64,000 bases of DNA, taken from NCBI RefSeq assembly GCF_016411865.1, contig NZ_JAEKJA010000015.1, positions 124,001-188,000 of the forward strand, written 5' to 3'. The first letter of the stretch is position 1, and every line of letters starts with the position of its first letter. Position numbers and translations under genes: made by a program. A model generated the notes under the pieces. The model was not told the DNA's origin and ran no database searches. It saw nothing but the letters and a program-made list of their open reading frames with translations. This document shows positions 26,994 through 34,902 of this stretch, piece by piece. This DNA comes from Acuticoccus mangrovi (lineage in GTDB: Bacteria > Pseudomonadota > Alphaproteobacteria > Rhizobiales > Amorphaceae).

Positions 26994-29345
26994 ATGCGCA
27001 TTGCGGTGATCGGCGGCGGCCCGGCCGGCCTTTATTTCTCGATCCTCTACAAGCAGACCGATCCGAAGGCGGAGATCCGCGTCTTCGAGCGCAACCGCCC
27101 GTCCGACACGTTCGGCTTCGGCGTGGTGTTCTCTGACGAGACCTTGCAGAACTTCGAGGCGCACGACGCCGAGAGCTACCGCCTCATCACGAGCCGCTTC
27201 GCCTACTGGGACGACGTTGAGGTGAACTTCAAGGGCAGCCGCTACCGCATCGGCGGCAACGGCTTCTGCGGCTGCTCGCGCAAGACGCTGCTGGAGCTGT
27301 TGAATTACCGCGCCTCCGAGCTCGGCGTCGAGATCGTCAACGGCACCGACCTGTCGATCGACGAGATCCTGACGCTGTCAGAGGAGTGCGACCTGGTGGT
27401 CGCCGCGGACGGCATCAACTCGATCGTGCGCCAGCACTTCATCGAGCACTTCAAGCCGTCGACCGACCTGCGCCCCAACCACTTCTCGTGGATGGGCTCG
27501 ACCCGCCCGCTCGACGCCTTCTCCTTCTTCTTCGAGAAGAACGACGACGGCCTCTTCATCGCCCACGCCTATCAGTACGAGCCGGGCGCCTCCACCTGGG
27601 TGATGGAGACGGACCCCGAGACCTTCGAGCGCGCCGGGCTCGGCCGGATGAGCGAAGCGGAGAGCGCGCGCTATCTGGAGGGAGTGTTCGCCGAAGCGCT
27701 CGACGGGCATCCGCTCCTCATCAACCGCTCCATGTGGCGCAACTTCCCGATGATCCGCAATGAGCGCTGGACCATCGGCAACATCGTCCTCCTCGGCGAC
27801 GCCAAGGCGACGGCCCACTTCTCCATCGGCTCCGGCACCAAGCTCGCCATGGAGGACTCCATCGCCCTCAACGACGCCCTCGCCCGCCATCGCGACGTCG
27901 CGACCGCCCTCGCCGCCTTCGAGACCGGGCGCCGCGAGGAGGTGGAGAAGACGCAGCATTCGGCCGACGTCTCCCTCGTGTGGTTCGAGCGGCTGGGGCG
28001 CTATTGGGACATGGACCCGGTGCAGTTCGCGTTTGGCCTGATGACCCGCGCCAAGGCGATCACCTACGACAATCTGGAGCTGCGCGCGCCGGAGTTCGTG
28101 GAGGACGTCGCCCGCACCTTCGCCCGCGGCGTGCGGGCGGCGGGCTTCGACGTCGACGTCGAGCACCCGAAGCCGCCGATGTTCCAGCCCTTGCGCCTGC
28201 GCGACATGGTGCTCGCCAACCGCGCCGTCGTCTCGCCGATGGACACCTACTCCGCCGTCGACGGCGTGCCGCAGGACTTCCACCTCGTCCACTACGGCGC
28301 CCGCGCGATGGGCGGGGCGGGCCTCCTCTACACGGAGATGATCTGCGTCTCGGCGGAGGGCCGCATCACCCCGGGCTGCAGCGGCCTCTATACCGACGCG
28401 CAGGAAGCCGCATGGCGGCGCGTGGTGGACTTCGCCCGCGCCCATTCGAGCACCAGGCTGTGCTTCCAGATCGGCCACTCGGGCCGCAAGGGCGCCACGA
28501 AGCTGATGTGGGACGGGATCGACCAGCCCCTCGACGAGGGAGCGTGGGAGACGATCGCCCCCTCCCCGATCCCCTATTTCCCCCACTCGCCGGTGCCGCG
28601 CGAGATGACGCGGGCCGACATGGACGCCGTCACGGCGAGCTTCGTCCAGGCGGCGGAGCGGTGCGCGCGCCTCGGCGTCGACATGATCGAGGTGCACTGC
28701 GCCCACGGCTATCTCCTCGCGAGCTTCCTCTCCCCGCTCACCAACCACCGCACCGACGCCTACGGCGGCAGCATCGAGAACCGCCTGCGCTTTCCGCTCG
28801 AGGTGTTCGACGCGGTGCGCGGGGTGTGGCCGCAGGAAAAGCCCATGTCGGTGCGCCTCTCGGCGACGGACTGGGCGGAGGGCGGCATCACCGGCGACGA
28901 CACGGTGGAGATCGCCAAGGCGTTCGTGGCGCACGGGGTGGACCTCGTCGACGTCTCCAGCGGCCAGACCGTGCCGGAGGCGAAGCCCATCTTCGGCCGC
29001 ATGTTCCAGACGCCCTTCGCCGAGCAGGTGCGCGCCGAGGCCGGCGTCGCGACGCTCGCCGTCGGCGCCATCACCTCCGCCGACCAGGTGAACACTATCC
29101 TCGCCGCCGGCCGGGCCGACCTCGTCGCCCTCGCCCGCCCGCACCTCGTCAGCCCCGCCTTCACCCTCCTCGCGGCCGCCGACTACGGCGTCGCCGACGT
29201 CGACTGCCCGCCGCAATATTATGCCGGCCGGGACCAGGCGTTCCGCAACGCGCCGCGCGCTCGGCAGGAATTGAAGGAGCTGAGGTTGAAGGCCCGCCCC
29301 CGCCACCGCTATCAATCGGAGCGAGGTCGCGCCGCGGCGGAATAG
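26994..29345 (+). CDS. abmA: 2-Aminobenzoyl-CoA monooxygenase/reductase (fused flavoenzyme)
   Basis: A 783-residue fusion. Residues 1 to about 390 are a class A flavin monooxygenase ([55 protein letters not shown]). Residues from about 400 onward are an old-yellow-enzyme domain ([68 protein letters not shown]). This is the architecture of the enzyme that hydroxylates 2-aminobenzoyl-CoA at C5 and then reduces and dearomatises the ring; salicylyl-CoA 5-hydroxylase fusions look alike. The ATG at 26994 has GGGAG seven bases upstream; an ATG at 26988 is too close to it. It is divergent from the operon encoding the rest of the pathway. Confidence 0.92.
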   Translation: MRIAVIGGGPAGLYFSILYKQTDPKAEIRVFERNRPSDTFGFGVVFSDETLQNFEAHDAESYRLITSRFAYWDDVEVNFKGSRYRIGGNGFCGCSRKTLLELLNYRASELGVEIVNGTDLSIDEILTLSEECDLVVAADGINSIVRQHFIEHFKPSTDLRPNHFSWMGSTRPLDAFSFFFEKNDDGLFIAHAYQYEPGASTWVMETDPETFERAGLGRMSEAESARYLEGVFAEALDGHPLLINRSMWRNFPMIRNERWTIGNIVLLGDAKATAHFSIGSGTKLAMEDSIALNDALARHRDVATALAAFETGRREEVEKTQHSADVSLVWFERLGRYWDMDPVQFAFGLMTRAKAITYDNLELRAPEFVEDVARTFARGVRAAGFDVDVEHPKPPMFQPLRLRDMVLANRAVVSPMDTYSAVDGVPQDFHLVHYGARAMGGAGLLYTEMICVSAEGRITPGCSGLYTDAQEAAWRRVVDFARAHSSTRLCFQIGHSGRKGATKLMWDGIDQPLDEGAWETIAPSPIPYFPHSPVPREMTRADMDAVTASFVQAAERCARLGVDMIEVHCAHGYLLASFLSPLTNHRTDAYGGSIENRLRFPLEVFDAVRGVWPQEKPMSVRLSATDWAEGGITGDDTVEIAKAFVAHGVDLVDVSSGQTVPEAKPIFGRMFQTPFAEQVRAEAGVATLAVGAITSADQVNTILAAGRADLVALARPHLVSPAFTLLAAADYGVADVDCPPQYYAGRDQAFRNAPRARQELKELRLKARPRHRYQSERGRAAAE

Positions 29346-29377
29346 GCCGCCGCAGCTTGTTCGGCCATCGCTTGTCG

Positions 29378-29393
29378 TTAAGATTATATTAAC
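29378..29393. promoter_or_regulatory. Perfect CtrA box upstream of the GH3 gene
   Basis: TTAA (29378-29381), seven bases, then TTAAC (29389-29393) match exactly the TTAA-N7-TTAAC consensus of the alphaproteobacterial cell-cycle regulator CtrA. The site is 62 bp upstream of the GH3 start. Another TTAAC follows at 29402-29406. In DNA this GC-rich a perfect match is unlikely by chance. Confidence 0.65.
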
Positions 29394-29454
29394 TCTGTTC
29401 GTTAACGATTTGAGCGGTGGGGCGGCAGCCTCGGCAGACCATGGGAGCGAGCCG

Positions 29455-30783
29455 ATGCGCGGGACGACACGCCGGAGCAGCCTTCGAAGCCTCGTGGCCG
29501 TCGCACTCTCGCTCGCGACCGCCGGCGCCGCCATGGCGCAGGCGCGGATTCCCTTTCCGCCCATCGACGGCCTCATCATCCGGTCGGACGACTACCAGCC
29601 CCTGCCCCACCCGAAGCCCGGTCTCGTGGCGACCTTCGCGGCCGGCTGCATCCCGACGAGCCCGGAGCTCGCCTGGGCCGCTCTTCCCCGCAGCCTGCGC
29701 GAGGTGCCGATCGAGGAGATGATCGGCCAGCTTCTCGTCATCAGCTTCTCCGGCAAGACGGTGAAGGACCCGGGCGTCGCCCTCGCGGCCCGGGAGATCG
29801 CCGACGGCAGCATCGGCGGTGTCCTCTATTTCCGCCACAACGTGGGCTCGGCGGCCGACGTGCGGGCGGTGAACGCCCTCTTCACCGACGCTCATCCCGA
29901 CCTTCCCGCGATGATCGCGATCGACCAGGAAGGCGGCGCGGTGATGCGGGTGAAGCCCAGCGAGGGTGCGCCGGCGACCCCGTCCGCCCGCGACATCGCC
30001 ACGACGAGCCCCGCCGAGGCGCGCGGTGCCTATCTCGCGATGGCCGACAATCTCGCCGACCTCGGCTTCACCACCAATTTCGGGCCGGTGGTGGATCTGG
30101 AGGTGAACCCCGACAATCCGGTCATCGCCCGCTTCGGCCGCGCCTATGGCGCCGAGCCCAAGGCCGTGATCGCCTATGCCGAAGCCTTCATCGAGGCGCA
30201 CCACGAGGCCGGCATCGGCACGGCGCTGAAGCACTTTCCCGGCCACGGCTCCTCCACCGCCGACAGCCACGAGGGCGCGATCGACCTCAACGCGACCTGG
30301 TCGCGGCGCGAGATGGTGCCGTTCCGCGAGCTCATCCGCCGCCACGAGGTGGACATGGTGATGATCGGCCACCTCGATCTCGACGGCCTGTCCGGGCCCG
30401 GTGGGTTGCCAGCGTCGCTGTCGCCCAACGCCATCGACGTGTTCCTGCGCGACACCCTCTGCTACGGCGGTCTGGTCGTCTCCGACGATCTCGCGATGGA
30501 CGCGGTGTCGGCCCGCTGGTCGCCCGAGGAGGCGGCGCTCAAGATGGTCGAGGCGGGCGGCGACATCGCCCTCCTGTCGCTGTCGGGCAAGACGGGGATG
30601 GCGCCGGTGAAGGAGATCACCCGCCGTCTCGCCGCGGCGGCCGCCGCCGACCCCAAGATCGCCGACAAGATCCGCTACGCCTACGCCCGCGTGGTGCACC
30701 ACAAGCTCGACTTCGCCGAGAAGCGCCGCGTGTCGAGCCGCAGCCGCGCACCGACCCCCACCCAGTGGGCGCAGGTCCGCTGA
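29455..30783 (+). CDS. Exported glycoside hydrolase family 3 beta-N-acetylhexosaminidase
   Basis: A 442-residue NagZ-like hydrolase. Family motifs include MIAIDQEGGAVMRVKP, the loop KHFPGHGSSTADSH (259-272) that supplies the acid/base histidine, and the nucleophile D344 in VVSDDLAMDAV. Unlike cytoplasmic NagZ it has a signal peptide (about residues 1-28, ending AGAAMA) and is about 100 residues longer, so it should act in the periplasm on peptidoglycan or chitin-like GlcNAc linkages. The ATG at 29455 has GGGAG seven bases upstream. A perfect CtrA box upstream suggests cell-cycle control, which would fit wall remodelling at division. Confidence 0.9.
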   Translation: MRGTTRRSSLRSLVAVALSLATAGAAMAQARIPFPPIDGLIIRSDDYQPLPHPKPGLVATFAAGCIPTSPELAWAALPRSLREVPIEEMIGQLLVISFSGKTVKDPGVALAAREIADGSIGGVLYFRHNVGSAADVRAVNALFTDAHPDLPAMIAIDQEGGAVMRVKPSEGAPATPSARDIATTSPAEARGAYLAMADNLADLGFTTNFGPVVDLEVNPDNPVIARFGRAYGAEPKAVIAYAEAFIEAHHEAGIGTALKHFPGHGSSTADSHEGAIDLNATWSRREMVPFRELIRRHEVDMVMIGHLDLDGLSGPGGLPASLSPNAIDVFLRDTLCYGGLVVSDDLAMDAVSARWSPEEAALKMVEAGGDIALLSLSGKTGMAPVKEITRRLAAAAAADPKIADKIRYAYARVVHHKLDFAEKRRVSSRSRAPTPTQWAQVR

Positions 30784-30867
30784 GGCGCTTGCCGCCGACG
30801 GCCGCGGACCACTCGTCCGATTGAGAACTGCGCACGCCGCCGGCGGGACAACCGACGAGGGAACCCG

Positions 30868-31689
30868 ATGAGCGACTACGCCGCCTTCGCCCGGCTCGAA
30901 CGTGACGGCTGGTGGGATGCCGACACCGCCCGCTCCTATGCCGAGGGCTTCGCCGCCGCCTCCGCCCAGTGCGTCCCCGAAATGATCCGTGCCAGTGGCG
31001 CGCGCCCGGGCTCCAAGGCGCTCGATCTGTGCTGCGGCCACGGGATCGTCGCCGAGGGGCTCCTTGCGGCGGGAGCCCGGGTCACCGCCCTCGACTTCTC
31101 CGCGGCGATGCTGGCGATGACCGCCGTGCGCGTTCCCTCGGTCACGCTCGTGCGCGGCGACGCTATGCGCCTTCCCTTCGCCGACGACGGCTTCGACGTC
31201 GTCACCATCGGCTTCGGCATTCCCCATGTGCCCGACGCGGCAGTGACGCTCGCCGAAGCGAACCGGGTGCTGCGGCCCGGCGGGCGCATCGTGCTGTCGG
31301 CCTGGCGCGACGTCGGCAGCGCGGGCGCGTTCGGCTGCGTCTACGGCGCCGTGCGCGACCATGGCGATCCGTCCGTCGCTCTGCCGCCCGGTCCCGACGC
31401 CCACACCTTCGCCGATCCCGAGCGCGCGTTTCCGGCGCTTCGGGAGGCCGGCTTCCGCACCCCGGAGATCGCCGTGGTGGAGAGCGCCTGGCAGGTGGAG
31501 GACCCGGCGGCGCCGTTCGACTACTTCATCGATGGCACGGTGCGGGGCGCGGCGCTGCTGCGGCCGCAGTCCGCCGAGCGGCGGGCCGCGATCCGCGAGG
31601 CCGTCGCCGCCACCGTACGCCGCGAGTTCGGCAGCACCGCCCCGTGGCGCGTGCCGGTGCCGGCGGCGATCGTCTCCGCCCTCGCCTGA
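30868..31689 (+). CDS. Class I SAM-dependent methyltransferase
   Basis: A 273-residue protein with a UbiE-like Rossmann methyltransferase core: SAM-binding motif I ALDLCCGHGIVAEGLLAAGA, ALDFSAAMLAMTAVR, GDAMRLPFADDGFDVVTIGF and EANRVLRPGGRIVLSAWRD. The C-terminal 120 residues are probably substrate-specific. The ATG at 30868 is preceded by GAGGGAAC. The acceptor is unknown. It stands alone between the GH3 gene and the convergent speE. Confidence 0.87.
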   Translation: MSDYAAFARLERDGWWDADTARSYAEGFAAASAQCVPEMIRASGARPGSKALDLCCGHGIVAEGLLAAGARVTALDFSAAMLAMTAVRVPSVTLVRGDAMRLPFADDGFDVVTIGFGIPHVPDAAVTLAEANRVLRPGGRIVLSAWRDVGSAGAFGCVYGAVRDHGDPSVALPPGPDAHTFADPERAFPALREAGFRTPEIAVVESAWQVEDPAAPFDYFIDGTVRGAALLRPQSAERRAAIREAVAATVRREFGSTAPWRVPVPAAIVSALA

Positions 31690-31716
31690 ACGCCGGATCC
31701 GTCGAAGCTCAGGTGC

Positions 31717-32574
31717 TCACCCGAGCGCCGCCGCCACGTAGGGCGGCAGCGCGAAGGCCGCCCGATGCACCTCCGGCGACCAGTAGCGCATCGTCAGGGG
31801 ATGTTCCCGATGGCGGGCGGTCAGCGTCTCGAGCGACACCCGACGTAGGGCATCGCCGTCGCTCGAGAGGCCGTGCGCCAACGGGCCGCCGGTATAGCTC
31901 GGCACGGTGGTGAGGAAGAAGGCGACGTCGCCGAAGACGCCGCGCAGCGTTCCGGCATGGCCCCTCATCCAGTCGGGCGTCAGGAACGGCATGCCCGACT
32001 GGGTCACGAGCGCCCCGCCCGGCCGCAACACGCGCCGGCAGTCGCGATAGAACGCCTCGCCGAAGAGCACGGCGCCGGCACCGATCGGGTCGGGCGAATC
32101 GACGATCACCACATCGAAGCGATCGGTGGTCGTCGCGACGTGCCGCACCCCGTCGTCGATCACGAGGTCGAGGCGCGGATCCTCGAACGCGCCCGCCGCG
32201 ACATCGGGGAACTCGGCGACGGCGAGATCGACCACCGCACGGTCGATCTCCACGAGCCGCACCCGCGCCACGTCGTGCCGCAAGACCTCGCGTGCGACGC
32301 CGCCGTCGCCACCGCCGATGATCAGCACCTCGCGCACCGCGCCGTGGGCGTAGAGCGGCACGTGAGCCATCATCTCGTGGTAGATGAACTCGTCGGCCGT
32401 GGTGATCTGGTAGGCACCGTCGAGCACCATCACGCGACCGAAGGTGAGGTTCTCGAACACGCCGAGATCCTGCGCGCTGTCGAGCACCCGCACACCGTTC
32501 TCGGCGCGCAGCACCGTGCGGAAGCCGGCCCGTTCGCTGACGGTCTCGACCACCCACTCGCCGTTGTCAGCCAT
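31717..32574 (-). CDS. speE: Polyamine aminopropyltransferase (spermidine synthase)
   Basis: A 285-residue enzyme transferring an aminopropyl group from decarboxylated SAM to putrescine. Landmarks are GVFENLTFGRVMVLDGAYQI, DEFIYHEMMAHVPLYAHG, the nucleotide loop VLIIGGGDGGVAREVLRH, LVEIDRAVVDLAVAEFPDVA and VIVDSPDPIGAGAVLFGEAF. Length is typical. It begins three bases after the stop of speD, so the two consecutive steps of spermidine synthesis are coupled. An incomplete ABC operon of the spermidine/putrescine class occurs near 50-53 kb, but is not adjacent. Confidence 0.95.
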   Translation of the reverse strand: MADNGEWVVETVSERAGFRTVLRAENGVRVLDSAQDLGVFENLTFGRVMVLDGAYQITTADEFIYHEMMAHVPLYAHGAVREVLIIGGGDGGVAREVLRHDVARVRLVEIDRAVVDLAVAEFPDVAAGAFEDPRLDLVIDDGVRHVATTTDRFDVVIVDSPDPIGAGAVLFGEAFYRDCRRVLRPGGALVTQSGMPFLTPDWMRGHAGTLRGVFGDVAFFLTTVPSYTGGPLAHGLSSDGDALRRVSLETLTARHREHPLTMRYWSPEVHRAAFALPPYVAAALG

Positions 32575-32577
32575 GTT

Positions 32578-32967
32578 TCAGATGCCGCGACCGCGCAGAA
32601 GCTCGCTGACGGCCACGTTGCTGGCGCTGAAGGCCTCGCGCAGCACCTCCACGCACGCCTCGGGCTGCGTGTCGCCGCACATGAAGATGTCAAGCGCGGC
32701 GTACTGGTGCTCCGGCCAGGAGTGGATCGAGATGTGGCTCTCGGCCAGCACCGCGACGCCCGACACACCGCCGTTCTCGTCGAAATGGTGGAGATGGACG
32801 TGCAGCAGCGTCGCGCCGGCCACCTCCACGCACCGCCGCAACGTCGCGTCGATGTGGTCGATGTCGTCCAGCCTTTCGCCGCCATAGACGTCGACGATGA
32901 GATGAGCGCCGGCGCACCTCACGCCGTCGCGCACCATCACGTGCTCCTCGCCTGCCGTTTCCGGCAT
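32578..32967 (-). CDS. speD: S-adenosylmethionine decarboxylase proenzyme
   Basis: A 129-residue class 1b proenzyme. It self-cleaves between Glu76 and Ser77 in LAESHISIHSWPE to give the pyruvoyl cofactor at the new N-terminus; His82 and Cys97 (DIFMCGD) are the usual processing and catalytic partners. It supplies decarboxylated SAM to the adjacent SpeE. The ATG at 32967 is chosen because AGGA lies seven bases upstream and the length fits the family; an in-frame ATG at 33039 would add 24 residues of no family character. A promoter with an inverted repeat is visible at 33078-33107. Confidence 0.92.
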   Translation of the reverse strand: MPETAGEEHVMVRDGVRCAGAHLIVDVYGGERLDDIDHIDATLRRCVEVAGATLLHVHLHHFDENGGVSGVAVLAESHISIHSWPEHQYAALDIFMCGDTQPEACVEVLREAFSASNVAVSELLRGRGI

Positions 32968-33077
32968 CGCGGTGTCCTGCGATGCGTCCCAATCCACGAC
33001 CTCGTCGATCGCGTCAGCCAAAAGGCGGTGTTGTGCCATCCGCTCCCCGTTCACCCCGAGCTTGCCAATAGTTCCAT

Positions 33078-33107
33078 GACGATAAAATCGTCGACCGCCG
33101 ATTTCAA
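33078..33107 (-). promoter_or_regulatory. Promoter with inverted repeat upstream of speD-speE
   Basis: On the minus strand TTGAAA (33107-33102) and TATCGT (33084-33079) are spaced by 17 bp. A perfect inverted repeat, GACGAT-AAA-ATCGTC (33078-33092), covers the -10 element, so a repressor or a leader hairpin could control speDE transcription. Match to the -10 consensus is only moderate. Confidence 0.45.
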
Positions 33108-33189
33108 GGAATGAAGCGCGCTCAGTGCGCACATCTTTCGCGACGTTTTCGCGCCTGCAGAAATGCTCTTGCGGTGGCTTTCGACAGCC

Positions 33190-33226
33190 ATATATCTCGG
33201 CCCGAGATATATCGAACCGGGATATA
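33190..33226. promoter_or_regulatory. Overlapping palindromes, probable PadR operator
   Basis: A perfect 23-bp palindrome lies at 33190-33212 (arms ATATATCTCGG, one central base). Its right arm overlaps a second inverted repeat, TATATC-N7-GATATA (33208-33226). GATATA half-sites recur 15 bp apart. A weak promoter (TTGCGG at 33169-33174, TATATC at 33191-33196) would be covered by the sites. They lie 19-55 bp upstream of the PadR start, fitting autoregulation and control of the efflux genes. Confidence 0.7.
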
Positions 33227-33244
33227 GCCACGCGAGGATCGCCT

Positions 33245-33808
33245 TTGTCCACCGATACGCTGAGCCCCGTGAGCACCCTGTGCCTTGCCATTCTCCAATG
33301 CGGCGAGGCGACGGGTTACGAGATCAAGAAGGAATCGGTCGAAGGCGATTATCGTTACTTCGTCGACGCGAGCTACGGCTCGATCTATCCGGCCCTCGCC
33401 CGCCTTGCCAACGACGGATACGTCACCGTGCGGGAAGAGACCCATCCCGGCCGGCCCATCCGTAAGATCTATTCCATCACCCCGGAGGGGACAGATGCGC
33501 TCATTGCCGCACTGTCGCAGCCGCCGGGACCCGACCAGCGCCGCTCCCGCTTCCTGCTCGTCGCAAAGTCCGCGCCGCATCTGCCCGCCGCCGTGGTCAA
33601 GGCGGCCGTCGACGAGCGCCGCCGTCTCCTGACGGAGGAGATGGAGCACTTGAGGCGGATCACCGCCGACTATTCGGACGAGCCGAGCGTCGCCTGGATC
33701 GTCGGCTACGGGCTCGCCTGCATGGGCACGTCGCTCGACTACCTCGAAAAGAATGCTGACGACCTCGTGGCCATCGCGAAGCCGCCGCTGGCGGACGCGG
33801 CGGAATAG
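33245..33808 (+). CDS. PadR-family transcriptional regulator
   Basis: A 187-residue PadR-type repressor. The winged helix is TLCLAILQCGEATGYEIKKE, YFVDASYGSIYPALARLAND, GYVTVREETHPGRPIRKIYS and ITPEGTDALIAAL; the remainder is the helical dimerisation arm. Translation most likely starts at TTG 33245, which has GAGGA six bases upstream; a GTG at 33269 lacks a site. It is followed within 9 bp by the RND adaptor gene, and its promoter holds an extensive palindrome, so it probably represses the efflux operon and itself until an inducer binds. Confidence 0.92.
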   Translation: MSTDTLSPVSTLCLAILQCGEATGYEIKKESVEGDYRYFVDASYGSIYPALARLANDGYVTVREETHPGRPIRKIYSITPEGTDALIAALSQPPGPDQRRSRFLLVAKSAPHLPAAVVKAAVDERRRLLTEEMEHLRRITADYSDEPSVAWIVGYGLACMGTSLDYLEKNADDLVAIAKPPLADAAE

Positions 33809-33816
33809 GGATCATC

Positions 33817-34902
33817 ATGAACGCCAAGATCATCCTCGCGCTCGTCATCGCGGGCGGCATCGCCGCGTGGATGGCGACGGGAACGCTCGTCGTGTCGGGC
33901 ACCGCGCAGGAGGCGACACCGCGTCCGCCGGCGGAGCGCTCGGAGGCGAACGACGCCCCCTTCAGCGTGCGCGTCGCGACGCTCACGGCGGTCGATCGGC
34001 CGCGCTCGCTCAAGATGCGCGGCCGCACGCGCGCCGATGCGCTGGTCTCGGTGGCCGCCGAGACCGGCGCCCGCATCGCCGAGCGCCTGGCGCACCGGGG
34101 CACCAAGGTGGAGCCCGGCGACGTACTCTGCCGCCTCGAGGAAGGCGCCCGCGCCGCCCAGCTCGCCCAGGCGAAGGCGGAGGCCGCACGCGCCCAGCTC
34201 GACTTCGACGCCGCCACCAAGCTGCGCGGCCGGGGCTTCGAATCGGAGACCCGCGTTGCCACCACGCGCGCCGAGCTCGACGCCGCCCAGGCGAGCGTCG
34301 CCGCGGCCGAGCTGGAACTCGCCCGGACCGTCGTCGAGGCCCCCATCGCCGGCATCGTGCAGGAGCCGATCGCCGAGGTCGGCGCCCGGCTCGCCGTGGG
34401 CGACGTCTGCGCCACCATCGTCGATGCCGACCCGATCGTCATCACCGGCCAGGTCTCCGAACGCGACATCTCGCAGGTGCGCGAAGGGGTGACGGCCGAG
34501 ATCACCCTCGTCACCGGCGAGAGCGTGAAGGGCACCGTTGTCTTCATCTCGCGCACCGCCGATGCCGATACGCGCACCTTCACCGTCGAGATCCACGTCC
34601 CCAATCCCGATGGGACGCTGCGCGCCGGCGTGACCGCCGAGGCCCGGATCCCGCTGCCCGCGATCAAGGCGCATCGCCTGTCGCCCGGCATCCTCACCCT
34701 CGCCGACAACGGCGCGGTGGGCGTGCGCACGGTCGGCGAGGACGACAAGGTCGCCTTCATGCCGGTCAAGATCGTGATGCAGGACACCGAAGGCTTCTGG
34801 GTCACCGGCCTTCCCGACGTCGTCACGGTCATCACCGTCGGCCAGGACTATGTGATCGACGGGCAGACCGTCGACCCGGTCAAGGAAGCGAACGACGCAT
34901 GA
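33817..34902 (+). CDS. RND efflux periplasmic adaptor (membrane fusion protein)
   Basis: A 361-residue adaptor with an N-terminal membrane anchor (AKIILALVIAGGIAAWMATG). Segments in family order are SLKMRGRTRADALVSVAAE, GTKVEPGDVLCRLEEGARAA (lipoyl half), a coiled coil (AQLAQAKAEAARAQLDFDAA and LDAAQASVAAAELELARTVV), APIAGIVQEPIAEVGARLA and GQVSERDISQVREGVTAEIT (beta barrel). It links the inner-membrane pump to an outer-membrane channel. The stop overlaps the pump start (ATGA). No outer-membrane factor gene is nearby, so a TolC encoded elsewhere is probably used. Confidence 0.93.
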   Translation: MNAKIILALVIAGGIAAWMATGTLVVSGTAQEATPRPPAERSEANDAPFSVRVATLTAVDRPRSLKMRGRTRADALVSVAAETGARIAERLAHRGTKVEPGDVLCRLEEGARAAQLAQAKAEAARAQLDFDAATKLRGRGFESETRVATTRAELDAAQASVAAAELELARTVVEAPIAGIVQEPIAEVGARLAVGDVCATIVDADPIVITGQVSERDISQVREGVTAEITLVTGESVKGTVVFISRTADADTRTFTVEIHVPNPDGTLRAGVTAEARIPLPAIKAHRLSPGILTLADNGAVGVRTVGEDDKVAFMPVKIVMQDTEGFWVTGLPDVVTVITVGQDYVIDGQTVDPVKEANDA

